Of a DNA stretch of 19,764 nucleotides, positions 1 through 7,971 are shown in pieces. The stretch is taken from NCBI GenBank assembly GCA_964506435.1, contig CAZDLK010000042.1, positions 1 to 19,764 of the forward strand, written 5' to 3'. The notes under the pieces were generated by a model. It was not told the origin of the DNA, searched no databases, and saw only the letters and a program-made list of their open reading frames with translations. The translations under genes and the position numbers were made by a program. The stretch is from JAOZHU01 sp964506435 (lineage in GTDB: Archaea; Thermoproteota; Bathyarchaeia; Bathyarchaeales; Bathycorpusculaceae). Positions within the stretch are counted from its first letter, which is position 1. Every line of letters starts with the position of its first letter.

Positions 1-1
1 A

Positions 2-1357
2 GTTGAAATTTTAGACGCGTTCATGACAGATGCTGCCTTCATAAAAGTTGGAGAAATGCTGGAAGTAGGCATGACCTACGAAAAAATACTGACTGAAGTG
101 CAAAGGCGAAAACCTGACATCGTAGGCATAGCAAACCCCTTCACGTGCCAAACAGATAACACAATCAGAGTCGCTGACATCGTTAAAGCCGTAGACCCCT
201 CAATCTTAACTGTTGTTGGCGGTCCACACGTCACCGTAGTGCCTGCGGAATTTTTGGAAGAAGCAAAAAGCGTTGACATCGCCGTGATTGGCGAAGGAGA
301 ATACACGATGCTTGACATAGTGCGCTTCTTTGAGGGGCACAAAGATTTGAGCACTGTGCAGGGAATCGCCTACCGCAAGAATAACAAAGTAGTGGTGAAT
401 TCGCCGAGACCTTTAATTAAAAACTTAGATGAACTTCCTTATCCCGCTTACCACTTAGTGGACATGGAACAGTATCTTAGCCCTAAAACCATAGAGTATC
501 GCAGCTTCAAGAACCGAGCAATATCCATGATAACTAGCAGAGGCTGCCCTTTCAACTGTTGTTTCTGCTCGGTTCACCTGCACATGGGCAAGACGTTCAG
601 AGCGCACTCTGCAGATTACGTCATAAACCACATAGAACACGTCGTAAACAAGTATCACGTTAAAACCATATTTTTTGAAGACGACAACCTTACTTTTGAC
701 CTGAAAAGGTTCGAAACAATCTGCGATAAAATAATCGCTAAAGACCTCAAATTCGCTTGGGAAACCCCGAACGGCATCAGGGCAGATTATTTAACGTTAA
801 GTCTTCTGAAAAAAATGAAGAAGTCAGGATGCCAAAGCGTCTTCTTCGGCATTGAATCTGGCGACCAATACGTTTTAGACAACATCATCTGCAAAAGCCT
901 CAACCTAAACGACGTAGTTAAAGTTGCTAAAATGTGCAAGGACATAGGACTGAGAACAGGCGCATTTTACATCATTGGATTTCCAGGTGAAAAGAAAGAA
1001 AATATGTTAAAAACCGTTGAACTCGCCCTGTGGCTTAAGAAGAAGTATGATGTTGGCATGCACCTGTTTTTTGCAACTCCGTCATACGGCACCCGACTTT
1101 ACGAAGAATGCACGCAGAAAGGGTACATTAAAGGGGATTTGACTCCGCGAGCTTTCGCCGAAGTGCGGCAAAGCCGAGGAATGCCTCTAATAGAGACTGA
1201 AGATTTCGCGTCAAGTGAAGTGAAAGAAATCGCTGAATTTGCAGCCAGAGAATACAAAAAACTATCCTTAATTAACCACGTTAAAAACCCTGCCTACGTA
1301 CTAAAAACGGCATTGAACAATCCGAAAATCATCCTAAAATACATCAAGAACCTGTAG
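2..1357 (+). CDS. B12-binding domain radical SAM protein (5' end outside window)
   Basis: The reading frame stays open to the left edge (first whole codon at base 2), and the residues before the first ATG at 23 (VEILDAF) look like the interior of a cobalamin-binding fold, so the true start lies upstream and the gene is partial. N-terminal part: Rossmann-like B12-binding domain (IVGIANPF, VVGGPHVTV, DIAVIGEGE). Then a radical SAM domain with the cluster motif C-x3-C-x2-C coded at 545-568 (SRGCPFNCCFCS). The segment FFEDDNLTFD and the GIESG motif are typical of this superclass (BchE, HpnP and P-methylase relatives). Such enzymes use a 4Fe-4S cluster, SAM and usually cobalamin for methylations, cyclisations or rearrangements; the substrate cannot be read from sequence. 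Its last 14 bases overlap the end of the convergent gene. Family assignment is firm, function open. Confidence 0.92.
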   Translation, partial: VEILDAFMTDAAFIKVGEMLEVGMTYEKILTEVQRRKPDIVGIANPFTCQTDNTIRVADIVKAVDPSILTVVGGPHVTVVPAEFLEEAKSVDIAVIGEGEYTMLDIVRFFEGHKDLSTVQGIAYRKNNKVVVNSPRPLIKNLDELPYPAYHLVDMEQYLSPKTIEYRSFKNRAISMITSRGCPFNCCFCSVHLHMGKTFRAHSADYVINHIEHVVNKYHVKTIFFEDDNLTFDLKRFETICDKIIAKDLKFAWETPNGIRADYLTLSLLKKMKKSGCQSVFFGIESGDQYVLDNIICKSLNLNDVVKVAKMCKDIGLRTGAFYIIGFPGEKKENMLKTVELALWLKKKYDVGMHLFFATPSYGTRLYEECTQKGYIKGDLTPRAFAEVRQSRGMPLIETEDFASSEVKEIAEFAAREYKKLSLINHVKNPAYVLKTALNNPKIILKYIKNL

Positions 1358-3209
1358 GCTTCGTAACTGTTACTCTTTTTCTTTCCTTAACATAAGCGAC
1401 CGCTGCTACTGCTACGGCTAACAGCAACGTCAACTCCACGTAAGGCAACAGCATCTCAAATTCCTCTGCTGAACTCTCATAGTCATCGCCTGTTGACTCA
1501 GACTGACCAAGAGTTTCAACTTTCAAATTTCTGAAGGCTACAACCGCGTCTGGGCTATACGCCACCAGAATCCCTGATTCGCCAGCGCTCAGAACATCGC
1601 TTGCACCAGTTACAGTCTGCAAAAGAGTGCCGTTGACATCAAATAATTCAGCGGTTTTTTCATTCTCGCTTGTCTCTGTTGTGATTTTATACCACGTGTT
1701 TTCACTTGTGCTTATAGACGCATTCATGAACGCCGTGTTGTTCACTCCCAGCTGATTTGTTAACAGGGTCGCATCGTTGTCACTCAGCATTTTAACGCGC
1801 GCAGTGTAATTACTTTCACCGTTATTTTGCAGGATGAAACCGAACCACTTCTTTGCTGGCTGTTCACTTGGCAATGTTATCACTTGTTCAGGTATATGTA
1901 TCGCCGCATACCGCCTACTTCTCGGCAGTCTTATGTAATGTGTGTAAGCAGGTACCGTAATTGTCTGCTCAGTTTCCACCGTTGTTGCCTCTTGCCCTTT
2001 TCTCAAAATAATGAACTCGCCGCTGAGCGATACACCTGCCCCTGTTAAATTGCTTTGAAGAATGTCTCTACTGCGTTGAATTATAGAAAGTGCATAAATC
2101 GGAATAATGCTCGCAGATGTCTCATCCGCTGTAGACACTGATGGTTGATAGAATCCTGCGAAAACTGCAAGTTTCTCGCTGTCTGCACTAGAGTAATTTG
2201 CATACCCGCTTACGCTTGTCATAATGTAATATGCCCCAGTTGAGTTGAAGTTAAAAACAAATGAGTAATTTCCATTTTCATCTGTCGAAGTCGTTCTAAA
2301 GGCATTATAAGAAGACTCGTCCTGACCGACATACATCACGACGTCTTTTCCAGAGTACGCTGGCGAAATGGAACCTGAAATCGTGAACGCACGTTCCCCC
2401 TCTTCAGCGCTCGCGTTTTCAGAAGACACCGTTATGGATATACTTGAAGGCTCAAAGGAACCATCTAAACTGGATGCCACATGCGCTGGCGACAATTCCT
2501 CGCAATTTTCAAGCGAAATAATCTGCGGCTCAATACCAGCAAGCAAGCTAGGCTGGTCACCCACTTTCCACTCGCCTAGAGGCGTGCACTCAGCCATCCA
2601 GTAAGTTTTGTTGTTGTATTCAAAACCTGCAGGCGTCAGCCACCATGTACGGTAAACAGGTGTGTACGGCAAGTAAACTCCAATATTGATGTGGCTAGGG
2701 TTTATGCCTTTATAGTAAAGTAAAACGACATCTAAGCCTCCAGCTTTCATAATTGAAGCAGCAAGAAGCGACAAGACATCGCAGTCTCCCGAATTATCTA
2801 GTAAGGTCTCAACAGGGTATTTCACGTCACTCTCAACGAAAGGAATATGCCGAATCAGCGTCAACACGGCATTAGCAAACTGCTCTTCACTGTAAGGCAA
2901 ATCGCCAGTGACATTTTGAATATTCTCCGCTACGGATTTGAACACGTCAGGCGTTACAAACTTGGCGTAATTGCTATCGGTACGTATAACGTGGCTTCTC
3001 GTATGATAATACTCGTAGAGAGAAGGCGGCATGGACACATACAATTTGTGGCTAAACTGGTAGTATCCATATTGAACATCAAAAGTGAACGTGCGCTCAT
3101 AGTTGCTCGTAAAAGGATACGCCGCGCCAAAAACTTCCATCAAAGGGCTAATTAACATTAACCCCAAAATAACCAGCAGCAGCGACATTTGGAAAAATCT
3201 CTTTTCCAT
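1344..3209 (-). CDS. Membrane-anchored transglutaminase-like surface protein
   Basis: Predicted exported protein of about 621 aa. From the ATG at 3209 it begins with a short basic segment and a hydrophobic signal (MSLLLVILGLMLISPLMEVFGA), and it ends with a membrane segment (LTLLLAVAVAAVAYV) and a basic tail, so most of it should face outside. Near residues 100-215 lies a transglutaminase/cysteine-protease-like fold with a plausible triad: Cys143 in GDCDVL, His173 in SHINIGVYL and Glu207 in MAECTP. A beta-rich, Ig-like segment follows (ITVSSENASAEEGERAFTISG onward), then a probable concanavalin/LamG-like part. Catalysis could be peptide cleavage or cross-linking; unknown. A GTG at 3239 is an alternative start: a TATA-like TTTAAA at 3263-3268 would place transcription near that GTG (leaderless), but the ATG gives the cleaner signal peptide. 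Confidence 0.85.
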   Translation of the reverse strand: MEKRFFQMSLLLVILGLMLISPLMEVFGAAYPFTSNYERTFTFDVQYGYYQFSHKLYVSMPPSLYEYYHTRSHVIRTDSNYAKFVTPDVFKSVAENIQNVTGDLPYSEEQFANAVLTLIRHIPFVESDVKYPVETLLDNSGDCDVLSLLAASIMKAGGLDVVLLYYKGINPSHINIGVYLPYTPVYRTWWLTPAGFEYNNKTYWMAECTPLGEWKVGDQPSLLAGIEPQIISLENCEELSPAHVASSLDGSFEPSSISITVSSENASAEEGERAFTISGSISPAYSGKDVVMYVGQDESSYNAFRTTSTDENGNYSFVFNFNSTGAYYIMTSVSGYANYSSADSEKLAVFAGFYQPSVSTADETSASIIPIYALSIIQRSRDILQSNLTGAGVSLSGEFIILRKGQEATTVETEQTITVPAYTHYIRLPRSRRYAAIHIPEQVITLPSEQPAKKWFGFILQNNGESNYTARVKMLSDNDATLLTNQLGVNNTAFMNASISTSENTWYKITTETSENEKTAELFDVNGTLLQTVTGASDVLSAGESGILVAYSPDAVVAFRNLKVETLGQSESTGDDYESSAEEFEMLLPYVELTLLLAVAVAAVAYVKERKRVTVTKPTGS

Positions 3210-3367
3210 AGAAGCCCTTCTAACGTTGGCTCTGCCCACAAAAAATGCCGCAAGTAATCATTTAAACCTTTTCCAGAATTACAAAACACGCGCACAAATC
3301 AAGCCGCAAGGAGAAAAAACAGTTTACCATTAACGTTTTCGCCTACTAACCTCTGCAGCGTCTCCAG

Positions 3368-3375
3368 AAAAAAAA
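3368..3375 (-). terminator. T-tract terminator behind tRNA-Arg
   Basis: Eight consecutive T on the minus strand, 18 nt after the encoded CCA of the tRNA. Archaeal RNA polymerase stops at such oligo-T tracts without needing a hairpin. Confidence 0.55.
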
Positions 3376-3392
3376 GATTGTTTGCAGCGTAG

Positions 3393-3471
3393 TGGCGGGC
3401 CCGAGGGGATTTGAACCCCTGGTCTTCGGCTCCGGAGGCCGACGCCTTAATCCGTACTGGGCTACGGGCCC
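3393..3471 (-). tRNA. tRNA-Arg (anticodon CCG), CCA encoded
   Basis: Read on the minus strand the sequence folds as a full cloverleaf. Acceptor stem GGGCCCG/CGGGCCC (3465-3471 with 3397-3403), a D arm with three clear pairs (GCC/GGC), anticodon stem TCGGC/GCCGA enclosing the 7-nt loop CTCCGGA, so the anticodon is CCG (reads CGG, Arg), a five-base variable loop, and T stem AGGGG/CCCCT with loop TTCAAAT. Discriminator base G is followed directly by CCA in the genome (3393-3395). No intron is seen: the anticodon loop is seven bases. The mature body is 76 nt without CCA. It stands alone, with its own TATA box and T-tract. Confidence 0.97.
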
Positions 3472-3494
3472 GTTCAGGCTCAATTAACTATGTG

Positions 3495-3502
3495 CTTTAA
3501 AA
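3495..3502 (-). promoter_or_regulatory. TATA box of tRNA-Arg
   Basis: TTTTAAAG on the minus strand, centred about 27 nt before the first base of the tRNA (3471). This is the normal distance between an archaeal box A and the transcription start, so the tRNA is probably transcribed with almost no 5' leader. Confidence 0.6.
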
Positions 3503-3516
3503 CTTAAGCTAATCGT

Positions 3517-4017
3517 TTATTCTTGGATTAATTCTTCGTTTATCCACCAGGCTTTTTTCTTTCCAGATTTTTCTCCAGCGTAGTAGTTTATTACGGGTTT
3601 TCCCAGCTGTTTTTTTGAGGTTCGGTGAATTTTTCGTAGCCTGTTCAGGACTAGCCACCTGTTTGTTTTTAGGTAATCTGCCAATTCGGGTGTGGTTGCG
3701 CCTTTGTAATGTAGAAGGTAGTCTGCTATTTTGTGGTCTAATTCGTCAATACAAAACGTGTGCAGGTTTATTTTTCCTTGTCCGTACGTGAGCAATTCTA
3801 AGTCTGCGAGGTATTTTCTGATTTCTCCGAATTCGGTTTCAATTTTGTTCATTCTTTCTTCTAATTTGAGGAGTTTGTCTGCTTTGGGCGTTTGTTGGAG
3901 TTTTTCGACTATGGCTTCACGGATAAAGTTGCTTCTGTCGCCTTCTGGAACGCGTAAGGCCATCTCGCTGTAAACTTCTTCTGGGATCTTCACTGAAACC
4001 ACTTTGACTTCACTCAA
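3517..4017 (-). CDS. Ribbon-helix-helix / winged-helix DNA-binding protein
   Basis: Likely transcriptional regulator of about 166 aa. N-terminal 45 residues match a ribbon-helix-helix (CopG/MetJ type) fold: beta strand VKVVSVKIP, helix EEVYSEMALRV, turn, helix RSNFIREAIVEKL. A coiled-coil-like stretch follows (LLKLEERMNKIETEFGEIRKYL), which fits dimer formation. The C-terminal part looks like a winged helix (DHKIADYLLHYKG, TPELADYLKTNRWLVLNRLRKI). I chose the TTG at 4017 because GGGTGAT sits a few bases upstream, a better ribosome-binding arrangement than for the further upstream TTG at 4032 or GTG at 4026. It is divergent from the aldolase/phosphatase gene (128 nt between the two starts), so it may control that gene or itself; this is inference from position. 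Confidence 0.82.
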   Translation of the reverse strand: MSEVKVVSVKIPEEVYSEMALRVPEGDRSNFIREAIVEKLQQTPKADKLLKLEERMNKIETEFGEIRKYLADLELLTYGQGKINLHTFCIDELDHKIADYLLHYKGATTPELADYLKTNRWLVLNRLRKIHRTSKKQLGKPVINYYAGEKSGKKKAWWINEELIQE

Positions 4018-4145
4018 CGTTATCACCCGCAATTACTTGATTATGCCGTTCTTATTATTTCATGGTTTCGCCGCGAGTTTTTTTTTGAGAGTATCTGAAA
4101 AACTTAAATGTGATTTCGTCTGAGCTTAAGTTGAGGGTTGCGTGA

Positions 4146-5273
4146 GTGTCAAAAAGAACCACGATATCCTTGATTAAATGTGACGTTGGCTCTTTGGCTG
4201 GGCATCATATTGTCCCTAAACCTCTGTTTAAAGTCGCTGAAAAAAACCTCAAACAAGCAGCAGAAAAAGGCTTGGTAAACAATTTTTTGGTTTTCAACGC
4301 TGGCGATGACCTTGAACTACTCATGCTGCACGAAAAAGGCGAACAGAACCACAAAATTCACGAACTTGCTTGGAACACTTTTAAGGAAGCGGCGGGCAAA
4401 GCGTTAGAACTGAAACTTTACGGTGCAGGTCAAGACCTTTTGAAGAATGCTTTCGCCGGAAACGTTTGCGGAATGGGACCAGGCGTGGCGGAAATGGAAA
4501 TAGAGGAAAGAGCCTCTGACCCAGTGGTAGTTTTTGCCGCTGACAAAACTTCTGCGGGCTCTTTTAACTATCCGCTCTTCCGCATGTTCGCTGACCCAAT
4601 GAACACAGCAGGTCTCGTTATCGACCCGCACATGGCAGGCGGCTTCAAATTTGAAGTAATCGACACCGTGGAAAATAAGTCGATAATTCTCAAAAGCCCT
4701 GAGGAAATGTATGATCTGCTTGCGTTAATAGGAACCGTTGGGAGATACGCCATCTCTCACATCTGGCGGGCAAACGACAACCTGATATGTGCCGCGAGCA
4801 GCGTGAGCAAGTTGTCTTTGATAGCTGGAAAATACGTGGGGAAAGATGATCCAGTGATGATTGCTCGAGCGCAGCATGGGTTGCCAGCTGTAGGTGAACT
4901 TTTGTCGCCTTTCATGCACAGTTACTTAGTTCAGGGCTGGATGCGGGGAAGCCATTGGGGTCCTTTGATGCCTGTTGGGTTGCGAGCGTCAAAATGCACG
5001 GCTTTTGATGGCCCGCCGAGGATTGTTGCTTTGGGCTTTCAAGTAGCGAATGGCAGGATTGCATGCGACGACGAGGGAAACCCTATGATTGCAGATTTGT
5101 TTGATGATCCTGCGTTTGCCTTGGCGCGGCGTGAATCAATGCAGAATGCTTGTATGCTGCGGCGCATGGGCGAGTTTGAACCGGCACGTTTAAGCTCCGA
5201 AGAAATGGAGTACACGACTATACAGCAGGTTCTAGACAGGCTCGGAGAACGTTTCAAACCAATCAAGGAATAG
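4146..5273 (+). CDS. fbp: Fructose-1,6-bisphosphate aldolase/phosphatase (archaeal, class V)
   Basis: Bifunctional enzyme that condenses dihydroxyacetone phosphate with glyceraldehyde 3-phosphate and then removes the C1 phosphate, giving fructose 6-phosphate: the one-way entry into gluconeogenesis in most archaea and some deep-branching bacteria. Length (375 aa) is normal for the family. Recognisable blocks: the N-terminal metal-binding stretch KCDVGSLAGHH, then NAGDDLELLMLH, the catalytic segment IAGKYVGKDDP with Tyr230, Lys233 (Schiff-base lysine in the characterised Thermoproteus enzyme, there Lys232) and Asp234, and AVGELLSPF followed by GWMRGSHWGPLMPV. Start GTG at 4146; an A/T-rich element near 4101-4108 could be its TATA box. 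Convergent with the DUF5752 gene, which lies beside a glycosyltransferase using sugar nucleotides. Assignment is very secure. Confidence 0.97.
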   Translation: MSKRTTISLIKCDVGSLAGHHIVPKPLFKVAEKNLKQAAEKGLVNNFLVFNAGDDLELLMLHEKGEQNHKIHELAWNTFKEAAGKALELKLYGAGQDLLKNAFAGNVCGMGPGVAEMEIEERASDPVVVFAADKTSAGSFNYPLFRMFADPMNTAGLVIDPHMAGGFKFEVIDTVENKSIILKSPEEMYDLLALIGTVGRYAISHIWRANDNLICAASSVSKLSLIAGKYVGKDDPVMIARAQHGLPAVGELLSPFMHSYLVQGWMRGSHWGPLMPVGLRASKCTAFDGPPRIVALGFQVANGRIACDDEGNPMIADLFDDPAFALARRESMQNACMLRRMGEFEPARLSSEEMEYTTIQQVLDRLGERFKPIKE

Positions 5274-5279
5274 TTAAAT

Positions 5280-5301
5280 CGCACGGGTAAATTGGCGTGC
5301 G
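5280..5301. terminator. Inverted repeat between convergent genes
   Basis: CGCACG (5280-5285) and CGTGCG (5296-5301) form a perfect 6-bp stem with a 10-nt loop, filling the 28-nt gap between two convergent stop codons. It could act as a bidirectional transcript end or stabiliser. No long T-tract is attached, so termination proper is uncertain. Confidence 0.4.
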
Positions 5302-5844
5302 TTATGCGGCTGATGTAGTTAATACTATGCGGCGTTTGTCAACGATTTCGCGTAGTTTGGTGCGCAGTTCTTCGCCAACTAGCTTTTTTTCTTTCAGCAA
5401 AGCTGTTTTTTTCGCCAGTTCCACATCGCCTAGTGCTGTGAACCAAGATTCAAAATCTCCGCGGTTTAGGTGAAATTCTATCGAGTTGACGCTGATTTTC
5501 TGGATTTTGTCGCAGAAATCTTGGAGGCTGTGCGCGTAGTAGTTTGATGGTTTTCCTATGTCCTCGTAAAAGTGGAATGCTTTATCCTGTGCGTCTGCTA
5601 ATATTGTTTTGGCGTTTTCTCTGGTGGTTTCTGGTATGCCTAAGGCTTTTTTGCCTTTTTCCGTGATGGCGTATAAGCCTTTTTCAGGTGAGTATGCGTA
5701 TCCCATGCGAGTAAGCCCGATTAGGTGCATCATAACTGGGGGGAATTTTTGTCCGATTTCTTCTGCTATTTGCATGGCTCTCGTGGGTTTGTCAAGCAAC
5801 AGCATAGTCTCCAATAGTTGATGTTTAACAGGTGATAAGCTCAT
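5302..5844 (-). CDS. Winged-helix DUF5752 family protein
   Basis: About 180 aa. The first 75 residues look like a winged-helix domain (LETMLLLDKPTRAMQIAEEIG, MMHLIGLTRMGYAY, GLYAITEKGKKALGI). Residues about 90-170 match what I know as DUF5752, an archaeal domain with the pattern FHFYxDIGK...SLxDFCxKI...SIEFHLxRGDFExWFxxLGD. The function of that domain is not known to me. The ATG at 5844 was chosen over the GTG at 5853 because AAAGGTG lies six bases before it. The gene is divergent from the glycosyltransferase at 5998 and convergent with the aldolase/phosphatase gene, so a regulatory role in sugar metabolism is possible but unproven. No membrane segments are visible. Confidence 0.8.
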   Translation of the reverse strand: MSLSPVKHQLLETMLLLDKPTRAMQIAEEIGQKFPPVMMHLIGLTRMGYAYSPEKGLYAITEKGKKALGIPETTRENAKTILADAQDKAFHFYEDIGKPSNYYAHSLQDFCDKIQKISVNSIEFHLNRGDFESWFTALGDVELAKKTALLKEKKLVGEELRTKLREIVDKRRIVLTTSAA

Positions 5845-5997
5845 TTGTTGCACCTTTCATTGATTATGTGCACGCGGATTAATCAACTTTTTCAATTTGC
5901 TCTTTGCAGGTTGTTTTATGGTTTTTACTGAACGAGGATAAGTAAAGCTTTAGTATGAAAAGTACAGAGCTAAAGTGGAAATGGTGGAGAATCGCGA

Positions 5998-7248
5998 ATG
6001 AAGATTGCCGTGTTTGTTTATGAGTACCCGCCTAAGATTGTAGGTGGTTTGGGAACTTATGCTGCTGAAATTACGCGTAAGTTTGTTTTGATGGATCATG
6101 ACGTGACTGTTTTCACGATGAATGATGATGCGGGTACGCTTCCGACCAGAGAAATATGGCGTGGCATAGAAATTCATCGTCCATTGCACATTGATGTTTC
6201 AGATTCGCTGCCCGATGTAATTGCGGATGACATCAAAAAGTGGGGCAGGGGCATACACTTGTTCGGTAAGCTTATGGTTTACAATTATTTGTCTGCGGCG
6301 AAGCTTGTAAATGAACTTGTCAAGAAAGAGGGCGTGAAATATGACGTTGCGGTTGCCCACGACTGGTTGTCGGTGATGGGTGGAGTTACGGTGAAGAAAG
6401 AAAGTGGTCTGCCTCTTGTTTTTCATGTTCACTCAACGGAGAAGGGGCGAACTTTGGGAAATGGCTCCAGCGTTGTAAGTAACATTGAGTTGCGCGGTGC
6501 CACCATAGCTGACATGATCGTGACCGTGTCTTATGCGATGAAAGATGAATTGATACAGCTCGGTTTTCCACGTGACAAAATCCGCGTGAGTTACAATGGC
6601 GTTGATCCGCAAAAATATGATCCTGCAAGCGTTTCTGCGGAGCAAGTGCGGAAAATCAGAGAGTATTATGGTCTGAAAGATGGCGATTTTATGATTCTTT
6701 TCTTGGGGCGGCTTGTAGGCGTCAAAGGCGTTGATAAATTGATCATGGCTATGCCACATATTCTGCCCAAGTTTCCAAGAGCGCGGTTAGTTATTGTCGG
6801 TGTAGGTGACTTGCAGGAGTATCTGGTGAATCTGGTGAGGACAATGCGGTTAGAGGATTACGTGAAATTCCGTTTCGATTTTATTTCTGAAGAGGAACGC
6901 ATTCTCCATTACGCGGCGTGTGATGTTGCAGCATTTCCAAGTCTCTATGAACCTTTTGGCATCGTTGCTCTTGAGGCAATGAGCATGGAAAAACCTGTGG
7001 TTGTTGGCGCGGCAGGCGTCAGTGGAATGCGTGAAATAGTCGTCTGCTGTAGTGAGGAGCAGTGCGGTTACCATATAGACCCGAATAATCCTTCGGATAT
7101 TGCGTGGGGTATAATGAATGCTTTGGAGAGCCCTGAGAGGCGTAAGTGGCTTGGGAAGAATGGCAGGAAAAGAGTGTTGAGTGAGTTCACGTGGAGCAAG
7201 ATTGCTGAGAAGACAGCAAACTTATATGAGCAGTTGGTTAAACGCTGA
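5998..7248 (+). CDS. Glycosyltransferase family 4, glycogen-synthase-like
   Basis: Probable cytoplasmic GT-B fold retaining glycosyltransferase, 416 aa. N-terminal Rossmann domain opens with KIAVFVYEYPPKIVGGLGTY, the glycine-rich acceptor and donor loop of glycogen synthase relatives, followed by AVAHDWLS and HVHSTEKGR. The C-terminal nucleotide-sugar domain has FLGRLVGVKGVDKL and the E-x7-E motif, Glu318 to Glu326 in EPFGIVALE. The linker TVSYAMKDEL...NGVDPQKYDP is typical of archaeal GlgA-like GT4/GT5 enzymes. Likely roles: alpha-glucan (glycogen) synthesis or another glycoconjugate; sequence alone does not fix donor or acceptor. A strong ribosome-binding site (GGTGGAG, 5983-5989) lies eight bases before the ATG. 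Next gene begins 23 nt after the stop, with a hairpin between them. Confidence 0.93.
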   Translation: MKIAVFVYEYPPKIVGGLGTYAAEITRKFVLMDHDVTVFTMNDDAGTLPTREIWRGIEIHRPLHIDVSDSLPDVIADDIKKWGRGIHLFGKLMVYNYLSAAKLVNELVKKEGVKYDVAVAHDWLSVMGGVTVKKESGLPLVFHVHSTEKGRTLGNGSSVVSNIELRGATIADMIVTVSYAMKDELIQLGFPRDKIRVSYNGVDPQKYDPASVSAEQVRKIREYYGLKDGDFMILFLGRLVGVKGVDKLIMAMPHILPKFPRARLVIVGVGDLQEYLVNLVRTMRLEDYVKFRFDFISEEERILHYAACDVAAFPSLYEPFGIVALEAMSMEKPVVVGAAGVSGMREIVVCCSEEQCGYHIDPNNPSDIAWGIMNALESPERRKWLGKNGRKRVLSEFTWSKIAEKTANLYEQLVKR

Positions 7249-7260
7249 TTTGTTCAGCGT
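7242..7260 (+). promoter_or_regulatory. Intercistronic hairpin over the stop codon
   Basis: ACGCTGA (7242-7248) and TCAGCGT (7254-7260) form a perfect 7-bp stem with a 5-nt loop. The stem includes the TGA stop of the glycosyltransferase and ends two bases before the ribosome-binding site of the next gene, so it may tune expression of the downstream cistron. There is no T-tract, which argues against a terminator. Confidence 0.4.
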
Positions 7261-7271
7261 GCGGTGAAGAG

Positions 7272-7889
7272 TTGAACACGAAGTTTGCGGATTTGAGATG
7301 CAAGGTTGCACGAGAGGCAGCTGTGCTTCTTTATTTTGGGACAGAAAAGGAGTATAAGCAGGCTAAATTGAAGGCTGCGGAAACTTTAGGCAGCCATTTT
7401 CTTCCAACGAATCTTGAAGTTGCGTTGGAGCTTGACAGGATTGCTGAGGAAAATGAAGGTGCCGCTAGAAAAGAACGGTTAATCCACATGCGTCTGGAAG
7501 CTTTGAAAGTTATGCGGATTCTTGAAGCGTATAGTCCTCTTTTGGTTGGGAGTGTTTGGCGTGGAACCATTCGTCGAGGAAGCGACATCGACATAGCTGT
7601 GTACTCTGATTCGCCGAGTGAAATCGTGAACCTTCTAAAGGCAACGGGATATGAAGTTTCGAAAACTGAGTGGACCACCGTGAACAAAAAAGGGAAAACT
7701 GAAAGCTCCTTCCACGTGTACGTTGAGGTTTCGGGGAACCAGAGAGTTGAGATTGTTGTTCGAAGCTTAGGGGAAGCGAGCAGAAAGAGGCGGTGTGAAG
7801 TTTTTGGAGATGAAATCAGAGGCCTCAGCGTTCGCGAGTTGGAAGCGCTGCTTAAGGAGAATCCGACGCAGAAGTTTATTCCATGTTGA
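7272..7889 (+). CDS. Nucleotidyltransferase-domain protein
   Basis: 205 aa. Pol-beta-type nucleotidyltransferase fold: the motif GSVWRGTIRRGSDIDIAV (GS, about ten residues, then D-x-D) supplies the two metal-binding aspartates, and RVEIVVRS probably gives the third acidic residue. An alpha-helical N-terminal region (LLYFGTEKEYKQAKLKAAE, LPTNLEVALELDRIAEE) precedes it, a combination I associate with conserved archaeal proteins rather than with short MNT antitoxins; no HEPN partner gene is adjacent. The target (RNA, protein or small molecule) is unknown. Start TTG at 7272, supported by GGTGA at 7263-7267 and tandem placement after the glycosyltransferase, so the two are probably co-transcribed. 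Confidence 0.85.
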   Translation: MNTKFADLRCKVAREAAVLLYFGTEKEYKQAKLKAAETLGSHFLPTNLEVALELDRIAEENEGAARKERLIHMRLEALKVMRILEAYSPLLVGSVWRGTIRRGSDIDIAVYSDSPSEIVNLLKATGYEVSKTEWTTVNKKGKTESSFHVYVEVSGNQRVEIVVRSLGEASRKRRCEVFGDEIRGLSVRELEALLKENPTQKFIPC

Positions 7890-7971
7890 ACTGTGTTTTT
7901 CGGGGAAAAAAGGACTTAAGGATGCGTTGCCAAATTAAGTTTGTAGATAGCTGTTGTTGAGGCTTGCTGTC

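Noticed and set aside
6433..6759. Long antisense frames inside the glycosyltransferase gene (also 12927-13268, 16234-16650, 7331-7687)
   Set aside because: They lie wholly inside strongly supported genes in other frames and their translations show no recognisable family or sensible composition.
7272..7889. Toxin-antitoxin module (MNT nucleotidyltransferase)
   Set aside because: The protein is about twice the size of MNT antitoxins and no HEPN-type partner is adjacent.
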